Assembly (NCBI GenBank): GCA_051651625.1
Contig: JBOFSQ010000036.1
Location: 1 to 64,000 of the forward strand
Direction: 5' to 3'
From: JBOFSQ01 sp051651625
Lineage (GTDB): Bacteria; Planctomycetota; Planctomycetia; Pirellulales; Thermoguttaceae
Length of the DNA stretch: 64,000 nucleotides
Shown: piece by piece, positions 41,825-49,420 of the stretch
Layout: each line of letters opens with the position of its first letter
Numbering within the stretch: position 1 is the first letter of the stretch
The notes under the pieces: generated by a model
Told to the model about the DNA's origin: nothing
Seen by the model: the letters and a program-made list of their open reading frames with translations, nothing else
Database searches by the model: none
Made by a program: the position numbers and the translations under genes

Positions 41825-42958
41825 CTACAAAGTTTTATGGTGGAAAGTCGCAATTTTTGTTTTTATCCACTTTTTATAAACCAGAAAGAATAATAGCAAA
41901 ACTCCAAAGAAATTGACAATCAAAATAATCAGGTGGTGTCTTCCTCGCGTCTTGATCTCACGGTCTACATTTAATTTTGTATAATACGTCTCCTGCAACT
42001 CTAACATCTGTTCTCTTGTGTGACGTATTTCAAAGTTCTTGTCTGCAACCATATCCCTAACGATTGTTCCCGTCGGCCAGTCTGGAACCCATTGGGCTTT
42101 GTCCGCTTCCGTCAAATGCTTCACGGATTCGACCTCGAATTCATAGACGAGATCATGAGGCATCGCCTTGCTGGCATAAGAAACACTGCGTCCCTTGGCT
42201 GGGTAACAAATGCCATCGAAGGTTGCAAAAGACTGGCTTTCCGAAAAGTCTATCTTTTCTGTCTCATCCGAAAAGTCATTAGCGGTTTCCTGACGCCAAA
42301 CGACCAGTGTGGGGGCTAAACGAAGATACGCACGAATGGAGTATTGGCTAAGATCGTCCCAGTCAGGGCGTTTGATAATTCGCTGTAGAACAAACTCATT
42401 TACAGTCTCTGACTCCACGATGTGCCATTTTTCAAGACCGAGTTCTCTAACAAAGTCATCAACTTCGGATTTTCCATAACCAACAACATTCATGAAAAGA
42501 AACCACGGAAATTGATTACCGTTCATGTGGCTGTCCGATGTGATTGCTGGTTGGACGAGGCCTTTAGACCAGTAGTCAAATTCTTCTCCGGATGAAACCG
42601 ATTCGACACGATCCCAAGTATAGATAGCCTTCCCATTGAACACAACGAACTTATCCAATTCCCAAACCCCCGGCGTTTTCTGATAAAAAACCTTCCATCG
42701 CTCCCACGACCGTGGATATACAGGGTCTTTAGATTGAAAAAAAGCATACTCCTGCCGCGTTTCATTTATCTCTGACGATTCGTAAGTGTTCGCTCTCACC
42801 ATGAGGGTAAACTCAATGCTGTCGATCTCTTTCAGCCTTTTTTCGATGTTAACCGCCATCGACTCGACCGTTTCAACAGACGCAGAAGACAACACTTTCA
42901 CTGTTGTAACTCCCCAGACTAGAATGACCAGAAAAATGTTTCTACAAGTAGACTCCAT
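41825..42958 (-). CDS. Exported protein with C-terminal membrane anchor, function unknown
   Basis: 377 residues. Signal peptide (FLVILVWGVTTVKVLSSA), then a periplasmic beta-rich body with alternating strands (EFTLMVRANTYES, WKVFYQKTPGVWELDKFVVFNGKAIYTWD, VVWRQETANDF) that recalls LolA/LolB-like or outer-membrane lipoprotein-sorting folds, and a C-terminal transmembrane helix (HHLIILIVNFFGVLLLFFLVYKKW) with a basic tail. No catalytic motif was seen. It lies directly upstream of the C39-like gene; AGGAG in the gap serves that gene. The base composition is more AT-rich than most of the window, suggesting an acquired pair. Confidence 0.7.
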   Translation of the reverse strand: MESTCRNIFLVILVWGVTTVKVLSSASVETVESMAVNIEKRLKEIDSIEFTLMVRANTYESSEINETRQEYAFFQSKDPVYPRSWERWKVFYQKTPGVWELDKFVVFNGKAIYTWDRVESVSSGEEFDYWSKGLVQPAITSDSHMNGNQFPWFLFMNVVGYGKSEVDDFVRELGLEKWHIVESETVNEFVLQRIIKRPDWDDLSQYSIRAYLRLAPTLVVWRQETANDFSDETEKIDFSESQSFATFDGICYPAKGRSVSYASKAMPHDLVYEFEVESVKHLTEADKAQWVPDWPTGTIVRDMVADKNFEIRHTREQMLELQETYYTKLNVDREIKTRGRHHLIILIVNFFGVLLLFFLVYKKWIKTKIATFHHKTL

Positions 42959-43036
42959 GCTTTCTCCTCATGCGAGGCGGGAAAAAATTGCAAACCCTCA
43001 ACCCCACGTTCTTTTGAGAGGCATCATGCTCAACGA

Positions 43037-43183
43037 TTAATCACACTTGGTATAGTCACCACAACCATCAAAACTTATTGTCCTTTCTCCGGTACACATA
43101 TAGATACCTCCACGCACCCTGCTACACACCTTCACCGCTCTCAGACATCCTTGCGTTCCTTCCGAGCACGAATATAGCCACTA
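43037..43183 (-). pseudogene. Remnant of a small cysteine-rich protein gene
   Basis: An open minus-strand frame without a start, ending at the TAA at 43037-43039. It encodes about 48 residues with six Cys (YSCSEGTQGCLRAVKVCSRV ... MCTGERTISFDGCGDYTKCD). It begins right after an in-frame stop near a GGGACACACTTTTGATTTA segment (about 43198-43255) that looks like a transposon-end remnant. It is probably the 3' end of a gene like the one at 43265-43493. Confidence 0.45.
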
Positions 43184-43264
43184 GAATTCCCAAGTGGCGG
43201 GGACACACTTTTGATTTACCCTTGTTCCGGGACACCATTCTGATTTAGCACAATCCTACCCCAA

Positions 43265-43493
43265 CTACAATTTTGAACAAAAAACATCACGCGTATCTAC
43301 ACTGGGTGACCCGATCACTTGACATCCACCAGTCCCTGCGCCACAATAATACCCTTCTTCACTGGCAACGACTGCTTGCTCTTCGGCGAAGGTCAAAAAA
43401 ATGAAACCCCGTCGCCAGCATACCTGTGCCCCATCGAGCGAAAACGGATACCACCACAATACAAACAACACATACCCATACATGCAATTTCAT
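43265..43493 (-). pseudogene. Small exported cysteine-rich peptide, frameshifted
   Basis: The ATG at 43493 has GGAG 8 bases upstream and starts a clear signal peptide (MKLHVWVCVVCIVVVSVFA). This frame ends early at 43359, but the adjacent frame continues as LTFAEEQAVVASEEGYYCGAGTGGCQVIGSPSVDTRDVFCSKL to a stop at 43265. The switch lies at or near a run of seven A on the plus strand (43395-43401). It is either a real frameshift or a slippage site. A Gly-Gly precedes the last Cys-rich stretch. The function is unknown; it belongs with the C39-like island. Confidence 0.5.
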
Positions 43494-43532
43494 TGTTTTT
43501 CTCCAACATAAAATAAGGTACAGGAATTCATT

Positions 43533-43650
43533 AGACCTGTTCGGAAACCACAATATCGGCGAGTGTAAAACCACCGGTTGGAGTACCGGTTGACACGAAA
43601 AGCATCTTTCACCAAACACGACGCCAAATAAATGTCTTCCGAACAGGTCT
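43533..43650. mobile_element. 118-bp MITE-like element with 14-bp terminal inverted repeats
   Basis: AGACCTGTTCGGAA at 43533-43546 is exactly inverted at 43637-43650, and the element is flanked by ATT on both sides (3-bp duplication). It has no coding capacity. A 3-bp ANT duplication fits the ISL2 group of IS5-type transposases, so it may be moved by such an enzyme. The same GACCTGTTCGGAA tag occurs at one edge of each copy of palindromic repeat C. Confidence 0.8.
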
Positions 43651-43705
43651 ATTTTAACAGTCAATTCCAGTGAGGGCGACCAGCCAGTCGGCCCTGACGG
43701 GCTGT

Positions 43706-45022
43706 CTACCGCGTGACTTCGTGATAGATAAACCCTTGCCCCGGAACCGCTACTTTGTAGCGTCCGTTTGCATCGGGGAGCGTTGGCGGTGTGGCGTCCC
43801 AAGTGTAGCCGCTTGGTGAGAGCGAGTCGTTTGAGGCCATGATCTCGTCCCAAGTGATGCGTTTTCCGGTGTAACAGACTTCACGCCCCAAGATGGCAAG
43901 CATTGTTGACTGTGCCATGCCGACTCCATCGTTGATGTAAATCTTGCCACCACTGCGGATCGCGGCGAAAAGTTCGTTGTGCTCGTTCTGGTACATATCG
44001 CTGGCAACTTTCGGAATCGCTTTGCCATTAATCTGCCCGCGAAGAACGATGGCGTTTCCTTTCGTTCCGGTGATGTAGTCATCGACATCGTTCCAGCAGT
44101 TCGGCTGTTGACGAGCAAAGGCATAGATCGCACGTCCATCGCTGTATTCGTAGACGACCGCCATTGCGTCGTAGACATCGCCCCACGCGGGCTGTTCGAC
44201 TTTCGACATACGTCCGCCGATACCGAACGCACTCACCGGCGGTTTGTCGCCGAACGCCCAGAGACCTTTGTCGAGACTGTGGATGTGTTGTTCGGTGTTG
44301 AAGTCGCCGCTGAGCCAGTGGAAGTTGTACCAGTTGCGAACTTGGGCCATCATCTCGGTGTCGCCCGGTTTTGCCTTGCGAGTCCAAACCGGTGCGGTGA
44401 GATACGTCTCGCGGACGGTGAGAATGTCACCGATTTCGCCGTCCATAACGCGCTTCATAACTTCGCGGACGTTGTAGTCGTAACGCCAGCAGAGTCCGGC
44501 GACGACGTTGAGTTTTTTCTCTTTCGCAATGCGTGCGGATTCGAGAACGCTGCGAACGCCGGGCGCATCGACGGCAACCGGTTTTTCGCAGAAGACCTGT
44601 TTTCCTTTGGCAACAGCGTGACCAAACGAGAGCGGACGAAAGTGCGGCGTCTCGCAGAGGAGAGCAACATCGCAGCAATCGATTGCGCCTTTGTAACCTT
44701 CGAGTCCGTCGAAGATGCGGTCTTCGGGGACATCGATTCGGTCGCCGAACGCATCACGAAGCGGTGTGAGTGCGTTGACGGCGTTTTCTTTGAATGCGTC
44801 GGCGACGGCGACGAGTTTGGTGTTTTCGTCGGCGCGGAGTGCGTTAACAATCGCACCGCGTCCGCGACCACCGCACCCGACGAGGGCAAGTTTGAGCGTG
44901 TTGTCCTCGGCGGCGTGGGCACTTCGTCCGACGCCAAGTCCGCTCGCCACGGCGGCGGCTCCGGCGGTCAGAACTCCTGCACTCTGCAAAAAGTGACGAC
45001 GGTTCGGTTCTTGTTGTGTCAT
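43706..45022 (-). CDS. Tat-exported Gfo/Idh/MocA-family oxidoreductase
   Basis: 438 residues. NRRHFLQSAGVLTAGAAAVASGLGVGRSAHA is a twin-arginine signal. The NAD(P)-binding domain starts LALVGCGGRGRGAIVNAL, with CEKPVAVDAPGVRSVLE (the EKP motif) and AGLCWRYDYNVREVMKRVMDGEIGDILTVRETY; the C-terminal GFO domain has FNTEQHIHSLDKGLWAFGDKPPVSAFGIGGR with the His residues. The family oxidises or deoxygenates sugars. Exported versions are a hallmark of planctomycetes. AAGGAG lies 9 bases before the ATG. Confidence 0.93.
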   Translation of the reverse strand: MTQQEPNRRHFLQSAGVLTAGAAAVASGLGVGRSAHAAEDNTLKLALVGCGGRGRGAIVNALRADENTKLVAVADAFKENAVNALTPLRDAFGDRIDVPEDRIFDGLEGYKGAIDCCDVALLCETPHFRPLSFGHAVAKGKQVFCEKPVAVDAPGVRSVLESARIAKEKKLNVVAGLCWRYDYNVREVMKRVMDGEIGDILTVRETYLTAPVWTRKAKPGDTEMMAQVRNWYNFHWLSGDFNTEQHIHSLDKGLWAFGDKPPVSAFGIGGRMSKVEQPAWGDVYDAMAVVYEYSDGRAIYAFARQQPNCWNDVDDYITGTKGNAIVLRGQINGKAIPKVASDMYQNEHNELFAAIRSGGKIYINDGVGMAQSTMLAILGREVCYTGKRITWDEIMASNDSLSPSGYTWDATPPTLPDANGRYKVAVPGQGFIYHEVTR

Positions 45023-45081
45023 CTCACTGGCTCCTTATTTTGGTTGTACGGAAACACAATCGGTCCAAAAAACGCGGCGGA

Positions 45082-45109
45082 AGTATAACCGCTACGCCAC
45101 TTTTGGCAA
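45082..45109 (-). promoter_or_regulatory. Putative promoter for the Gfo/Idh/MocA gene
   Basis: On the minus strand, TTGCCA (45109-45104), a 16-base spacer, then TATACT (45087-45082), about 60 bases before the ATG. This is the best match to a sigma70 consensus in the window. Confidence 0.6.
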
Positions 45110-45147
45110 GCGGCCCAGCATTCTCGCAACGCACATGGGGAGATTAA

Positions 45148-45325
45148 AGTTTCGCTTGCAAGGTTGTTGCAAGCGAAATCTGACACAATTGTGGACGCTG
45201 CATCGAATCCCAAGGATAGAACGCACCTTTGTTGCTACGAATTCGATGCAACATCCGCAATAGCATCAGACGCCGCTCGCTATCAGAGTGCAAGTGGATT
45301 TTACTACACCCCCTTTGCACTCGAT
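45148..45325. other. Series of stem-loops in a 707-base gene-free spacer
   Basis: Three inverted repeats follow each other: TTTCGCTTGCAA/TTGCAAGCGAAA (about 45150-45178), TGCATCGAAT/ATTCGATGCA (about 45200-45250) and GAGTGCAA/TTGCACTC (about 45287-45322). The block lies between the divergent Gfo/Idh/MocA and GYF_2 genes. It could be a structured RNA or a set of REP-like hairpins. The remainder of the spacer to 45729 carries the poly-G tract and nothing else recognisable. Confidence 0.5.
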
Positions 45326-45516
45326 TTGGAGCGTGTAAGATGCGCAACCTCGTTCGTTTTGGCAGTCGTTTTTGGGTTCTGTCCTCCGCGATAAAAAAGG
45401 ACTCTGGCTGTGGACAACATTTTCCTTTTCTCACAAATGCTCCTCTGGACAACGCTCACCTCGGTGATGGCGCGGAACTCTCTTTCCACGCTTTGCGTTA
45501 ATATGAGTGTTAAACT

Positions 45517-45529
45517 GGGGGGGGGGGGG
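45517..45529 (+). promoter_or_regulatory. Poly-G tract (13 G) upstream of the first GYF_2 gene
   Basis: Thirteen consecutive G, about 200 bases before the ATG at 45730. It is preceded by GCGTTAATATGAG, similar to the context of the 12-G run before the autotransporter gene. Confidence 0.6.
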
Positions 45530-45729
45530 CAAGGCTAATAAACTTTGCCGTCTCTGTGGCACCTTCTCTGATGCCGACCTTCCCTGTTCTTCTCGACGCT
45601 CTCGTCTCCGTCACCCGCTCGCTGTGGTTCTTTTGGTAGCCAAGCTGTGTTATGGCGTTGTGGTGAGAGTTTCTGCGCATCGAATTTCGTGTTTCGTTCT
45701 TCCCAACTTTTCACAGGAGTGATACCACA

Positions 45730-46857
45730 ATGGCAAACTATTTTTACACCGACGCAAATGGTACAAAACGAGGCCCGATTACCAATCAGCAACTTAAAGC
45801 TCTCGCCTCACAAGGCGTCATTCAACCGACGACGATGGTGGAAACGGAGTCGGGCAAACAAGGTGTCGCGGGAAAAATTGCTGGTCTCACATTTGGTGAG
45901 CCGGTGGGTCCAAAGTACACCCCCGTACCGCCTCCTACACCAAAACAGTTGTACTGCACGAATTGCGGCAACGCTACTTCCGATCAAGCTGTCGCCTGTA
46001 TGGCGTGCGGTGCAAAACCAATCGGACACAAAAAGTTCTGCCGCCAATGCGGCGTTGCTCTCAATCCAGAACAGGTTGTATGTGTCAAGTGTGGAGCAAG
46101 CGTTGCTGCACCTATTATGCCGGACGCCAAGCGAGTAGTAGAATCTGTCACGTCTTCGTTTTCACCAGTCATTGGAAAAATCAAAGATGCGCTAACAAGC
46201 GTCCCTGTTTTAGGAATTGCTGCAACCTTCGGCGTGGGGTTGGTGATGCTCATTGCTCTCTTTTGGATGGGCAGTGGCATGTTTGGCGGCGGTAATCCCC
46301 TCAAACAAGCCAAGCGGGGAGATTGGTGCCGATATGATGTGACAATGGCTGAAGATGGTCGTCGCATACTGAACGGAAAGCATTTGACCGAGGTCACATC
46401 TAACGATGGCAAAACTGTCACACTGCGGCATACAATGAGTTCAGAGCGTGGACAAAACAAAACAAAAATCGAAGACATTGACTTGTCGAAATCTGCGGAT
46501 GATCTCGAACTGCAACAGTTGAAACAATTGATGCGTCAAATGGCTGAAGATATTGGAATAACGATTGATGAAGGAAGTATCAAGATACAAAACGACAAGA
46601 AGTACACTAACGAAACGATAACAGTCGCCAACAAAAAATTCGACTGTATCATTATGGCTTCCACTGTCACGATGACCGGTTCTGATGGTGCAACAATCAC
46701 GATTGCGTGTAGAAACTGGGCATCCAAAGCCGCTCCTACTGTTACTGGCAGGTTAGTAAAATCGGAACAAAAGATTACAATCACAACAAAGCAGGATACG
46801 AAAAAGTGCGAACTAACTATGGAGCTTGCTGCTTTCGGCAGTTCCAGCGTTCTCTAA
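45730..46857 (+). CDS. GYF_2 (DUF4339)-double zinc ribbon-membrane protein, paralogue 1
   Basis: 375 residues; CAGGAG at 45714-45719 precedes the ATG. Residues 1-60 are a GYF_2 domain (NYFYTDANGTKRGPITNQQLKALASQGVIQPTTMVET). Two zinc ribbons follow: YCTNCG...CMACG (about 75-97) and FCRQCG...CVKCG (about 107-127). A membrane helix (VLGIAATFGVGLVMLIALFWMG) is at about 160-180, and after it an exported domain of about 190 residues without a known match (KQAKRGDWCRYDVTMAEDGRRI ... TNETITVANKKFDCIIMASTVT). The first of three tandem paralogues with the same front end. GYF folds bind proline-rich peptides; zinc ribbons may add a further contact. The role is unknown. Confidence 0.85.
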   Translation: MANYFYTDANGTKRGPITNQQLKALASQGVIQPTTMVETESGKQGVAGKIAGLTFGEPVGPKYTPVPPPTPKQLYCTNCGNATSDQAVACMACGAKPIGHKKFCRQCGVALNPEQVVCVKCGASVAAPIMPDAKRVVESVTSSFSPVIGKIKDALTSVPVLGIAATFGVGLVMLIALFWMGSGMFGGGNPLKQAKRGDWCRYDVTMAEDGRRILNGKHLTEVTSNDGKTVTLRHTMSSERGQNKTKIEDIDLSKSADDLELQQLKQLMRQMAEDIGITIDEGSIKIQNDKKYTNETITVANKKFDCIIMASTVTMTGSDGATITIACRNWASKAAPTVTGRLVKSEQKITITTKQDTKKCELTMELAAFGSSSVL

Positions 46858-47257
46858 TGGACCGCATCTTCCACAGCGGCGGGAATCCATCCTGACAAAA
46901 TGCGCATTATCGCTGTGGCTTGAAAAATCACAACGCTTGTCTTCGTCCCGATAGGGACGTGATTTTAATAACCGTATGCAAGCGGTACTCCGCGCAGCTT
47001 ACGGTAGCGACCAATCAAAACCTGCGTCTGTAAGACGCTACCGACAACACGGTTGACGCGAAACATGGTAGCGTCCTACCGGACGCACAGAATTTCCGTT
47101 CGCGTCACCGGCGGTTGCGCTTGCCGCTATCGCGGCGGCACTTACCGCCGGTTATTGAGATGGCGGCCCCGTCGGGGCAAATACATCAACGTCAACCTTG
47201 CCAACTCCGTGAACGGGTAATTAAATTGTATCGTTAATATTTGGAAAGGAACATGCA
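46858..47257. other. 400-base spacer with planctomycete-type hairpin repeats
   Basis: Contains GTCCCGATAGGGACG, CTACCGACAACACGG/ACATGGTAGCGTCCTACCGGACGC, GCGGCGGCACTTACCGCCGG and GCCCCGTCGGGGCAAATAC hairpins, and the half-palindrome CCGTGAACGGGTAATTA near 47207. No gene was seen. Related GGGGC-type hairpins occur near 55774-55850 and 58150. Confidence 0.6.
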
Positions 47258-49060
47258 ATGGCAAGTTTTTTCTACACCGACACAAACGGTCGAAAGAAAG
47301 GCCCGATCAATGACCAACAACTGAAGTTACTGGTGGCACAAGGAGTCATCGCGCCGCATACGCCAATGGAAACGGATGACGGCCACAAAGGGTTGGCAAG
47401 CCAAATTCCCGGATTATTCGCGGATACACCATCTCCTTTGCCGTCCACCGAGAAGCAGTTCTTCTGCACCAATTGCGGAACAATCATTTCTGCACAAGCG
47501 GTTGCCTGCAATGCTTGTGGTGCGGCCCCCACTGGGCATCAAAAGTTTTGCCGTCAGTGCGGTACGGCCATCGCCCCCGGGCAATTTGCCTGCTCTATAT
47601 GTGGGGCAAAAGTAGAGCGGGCCAGATTAAGAGGGTGCCGATCTTGCCTCACGTCTTGTTTTGGGTCTTGTGTTGCGCTGTTCATCACTTTGTCTCTCAT
47701 CATCGTCGGCGGAACTACTGCGTGGTTAATTTTTGGTACGAGTCCACTTGTTAACGCGCTAAAAGAACGGCTCAACAATGAAGTCTTCTCGAAAGAACCG
47801 ATGGAGATCGCCAACATTTCAGTTAAATGGACAACGAATAAAACTGGCTATTCCGTAGCAGACGAATTCAGTGTGACAGACAAAGCGACGGAAATCTTCC
47901 ACCAGTTTGTCGATTACGATGCCGCTACCGGCGTGTTCAATGTAGAAGCCAAAGTAACGGAAAGCCTCTACAAACTCGCCGATTACGACGCTGCGCTGCA
48001 AAAGCTGGGATTCACCAAACTCTACGAAAAAGAGTACAGCGACGCATGGAAGCAATTTCAAAGTCTTCCAGAGTCTCTCAAAACCGATTTGCGAGCCGCT
48101 GTGCCTCAAGACATTACGTCGGTTCGGTTTTACGATCTACTCGTTCCAAAATATGATACTGTTACCATTACCGGAAACGTTGAGTTGACCAAACACGCCA
48201 GTGGCAAATGGCTGGTTGACAGATTCGAACTCGATCCTTTTCTAGTCGGCGACAATTTTATCCCTGAATCCAACATCCAAGAAAAAGACTACAAACTCGA
48301 CGACCCGCAAACGAAGGAAATCATTGCGTCAATTATTAGAAAACGTGAAAAGTTTGCCGCCGCAGTCGAGCCTGTATGGAAAAAACATCAGGATGACGAG
48401 GCGGCGAGAGCAGTTGAAGAGGCGCAAATGAAAGCCGAGCGTGACCGGTTGGCGAGGGATGCGCAAAAGATAGCCGATGATGAGCGAGCAGCAAAAGTAG
48501 CCGCAGAGCGTGAACAGCAGCGGAAAGCGGCAATCCAAGACCAAATCGACAACTTCGGCGCGTTCTGTAAACCGGGTACGATTTACAAAGGCAATTTCGT
48601 ATTCCGCGGCATCAATAACGTTGCAACGTTTGACGTTAGCGTAACTTTCGACAATTACGCCAATGGCGACGCGAGCCAGAACCAAGTCGATGGGACGCTG
48701 TTGATTCGCTATCCGGGAGGAACGTCCGAACGACCTTTTACCGTTACCGTCAATACGAAAGAAGCAACACAATACCCGGTGAAAGGTAAAATCGACAATA
48801 GCGATCTGCCCACGCTGGAAGATTTCATGAAAAAATCAAAAGCCACGTCACCACAAGACAGGGAAGATGCTGCGGCGTTTTACAGAATGCTCCGCAACTG
48901 TGACCGAATCGATATTCAATTCACCAACACAATGCAATTCACCGTAACGGCTACCAGTGAGCAAGGCGGATACCCACTCAATTTGACGGAAGCAGACGGA
49001 AAACGCATTCCGGTAAAACGCTCCGCCACAGCACAAAGCTCCGTTCCGATTTCGCCGTGA
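47258..49060 (+). CDS. GYF_2-double zinc ribbon-membrane protein, paralogue 2 (coiled coil)
   Basis: 600 residues. Same front end as paralogue 1: GYF_2 (SFFYTDTNGRKKGPINDQQLKLLVAQGVI), ribbons FCTNCG...CNACG and FCRQCG...CSICG, then a Cys-containing juxtamembrane stretch and a membrane helix (CVALFITLSLIIVGGTTAWLIFG). The exported part begins with a novel domain (VKWTTNKTGYSVADEF ... YDAALQKLGFTKLYEKEYSDAWKQF), then a charged coiled coil at about 375-425 (DEAARAVEEAQMKAERDRLARDAQKIADDERAAKVAAERE), then a C-terminal beta domain (GTIYKGNFVFRGINNVATFDVSVTFDNYANGDASQNQ). GGAAAGGA lies upstream of the ATG. The function is unknown. Confidence 0.85.
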   Translation: MASFFYTDTNGRKKGPINDQQLKLLVAQGVIAPHTPMETDDGHKGLASQIPGLFADTPSPLPSTEKQFFCTNCGTIISAQAVACNACGAAPTGHQKFCRQCGTAIAPGQFACSICGAKVERARLRGCRSCLTSCFGSCVALFITLSLIIVGGTTAWLIFGTSPLVNALKERLNNEVFSKEPMEIANISVKWTTNKTGYSVADEFSVTDKATEIFHQFVDYDAATGVFNVEAKVTESLYKLADYDAALQKLGFTKLYEKEYSDAWKQFQSLPESLKTDLRAAVPQDITSVRFYDLLVPKYDTVTITGNVELTKHASGKWLVDRFELDPFLVGDNFIPESNIQEKDYKLDDPQTKEIIASIIRKREKFAAAVEPVWKKHQDDEAARAVEEAQMKAERDRLARDAQKIADDERAAKVAAEREQQRKAAIQDQIDNFGAFCKPGTIYKGNFVFRGINNVATFDVSVTFDNYANGDASQNQVDGTLLIRYPGGTSERPFTVTVNTKEATQYPVKGKIDNSDLPTLEDFMKKSKATSPQDREDAAAFYRMLRNCDRIDIQFTNTMQFTVTATSEQGGYPLNLTEADGKRIPVKRSATAQSSVPISP

Positions 49061-49420
49061 ATGTAAAACCCTGTAAGCGTTCACACCGCGTTTCGTCACG
49101 TCACGAATAGAAGCCGGAAAGGAGGCGGTATTCCGCCGTATTGACGGAGAACCAGTGCAAACTATACTGCGCACCGCCATTGACCTGATATTTTCGATTC
49201 GCTCTACTTCTTTTTGTTTTACCACGGAGACACGGAGAGCACAGAGAATACAAATCCTCTCCGTGCCCTCTGTGTCTCCGTGGTAAAATTCCGAATGCAA
49301 CTTTGTGACGTGATGCAGTATACAACTCCGTCAATACGCTTCGCTCCTTTCCGGCTGTTATTGCACGCGAAGCATCAATGGCCGTAAACAGTTACAAAAC
49401 CCTTACTCCAAAATTATCCC
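49061..49420. repeat. Nested inverted repeats in the spacer before paralogue 3
   Basis: Outer arms: GAAGCCGGAAAGGAGGCGGTATT...GTATTGACGGAG near 49110-49150 against CTCCGTCAATACGCTTCGCTCCTTTCCGGC near 49325-49360. Inner arms: ACCACGGAGACACGGAGAGCACAGAG (49220-49245) against CTCTCCGTGCCCTCTGTGTCTCCGTGGT (about 49257-49285). Two unrelated repeat families are nested, the inner inserted into the outer. No gene was seen. Confidence 0.75.

Noticed and set aside
43979..45088. A 369-residue plus-strand frame opposite the Gfo/Idh/MocA gene
   Set aside because: Antisense of a well-supported gene, with no motif.
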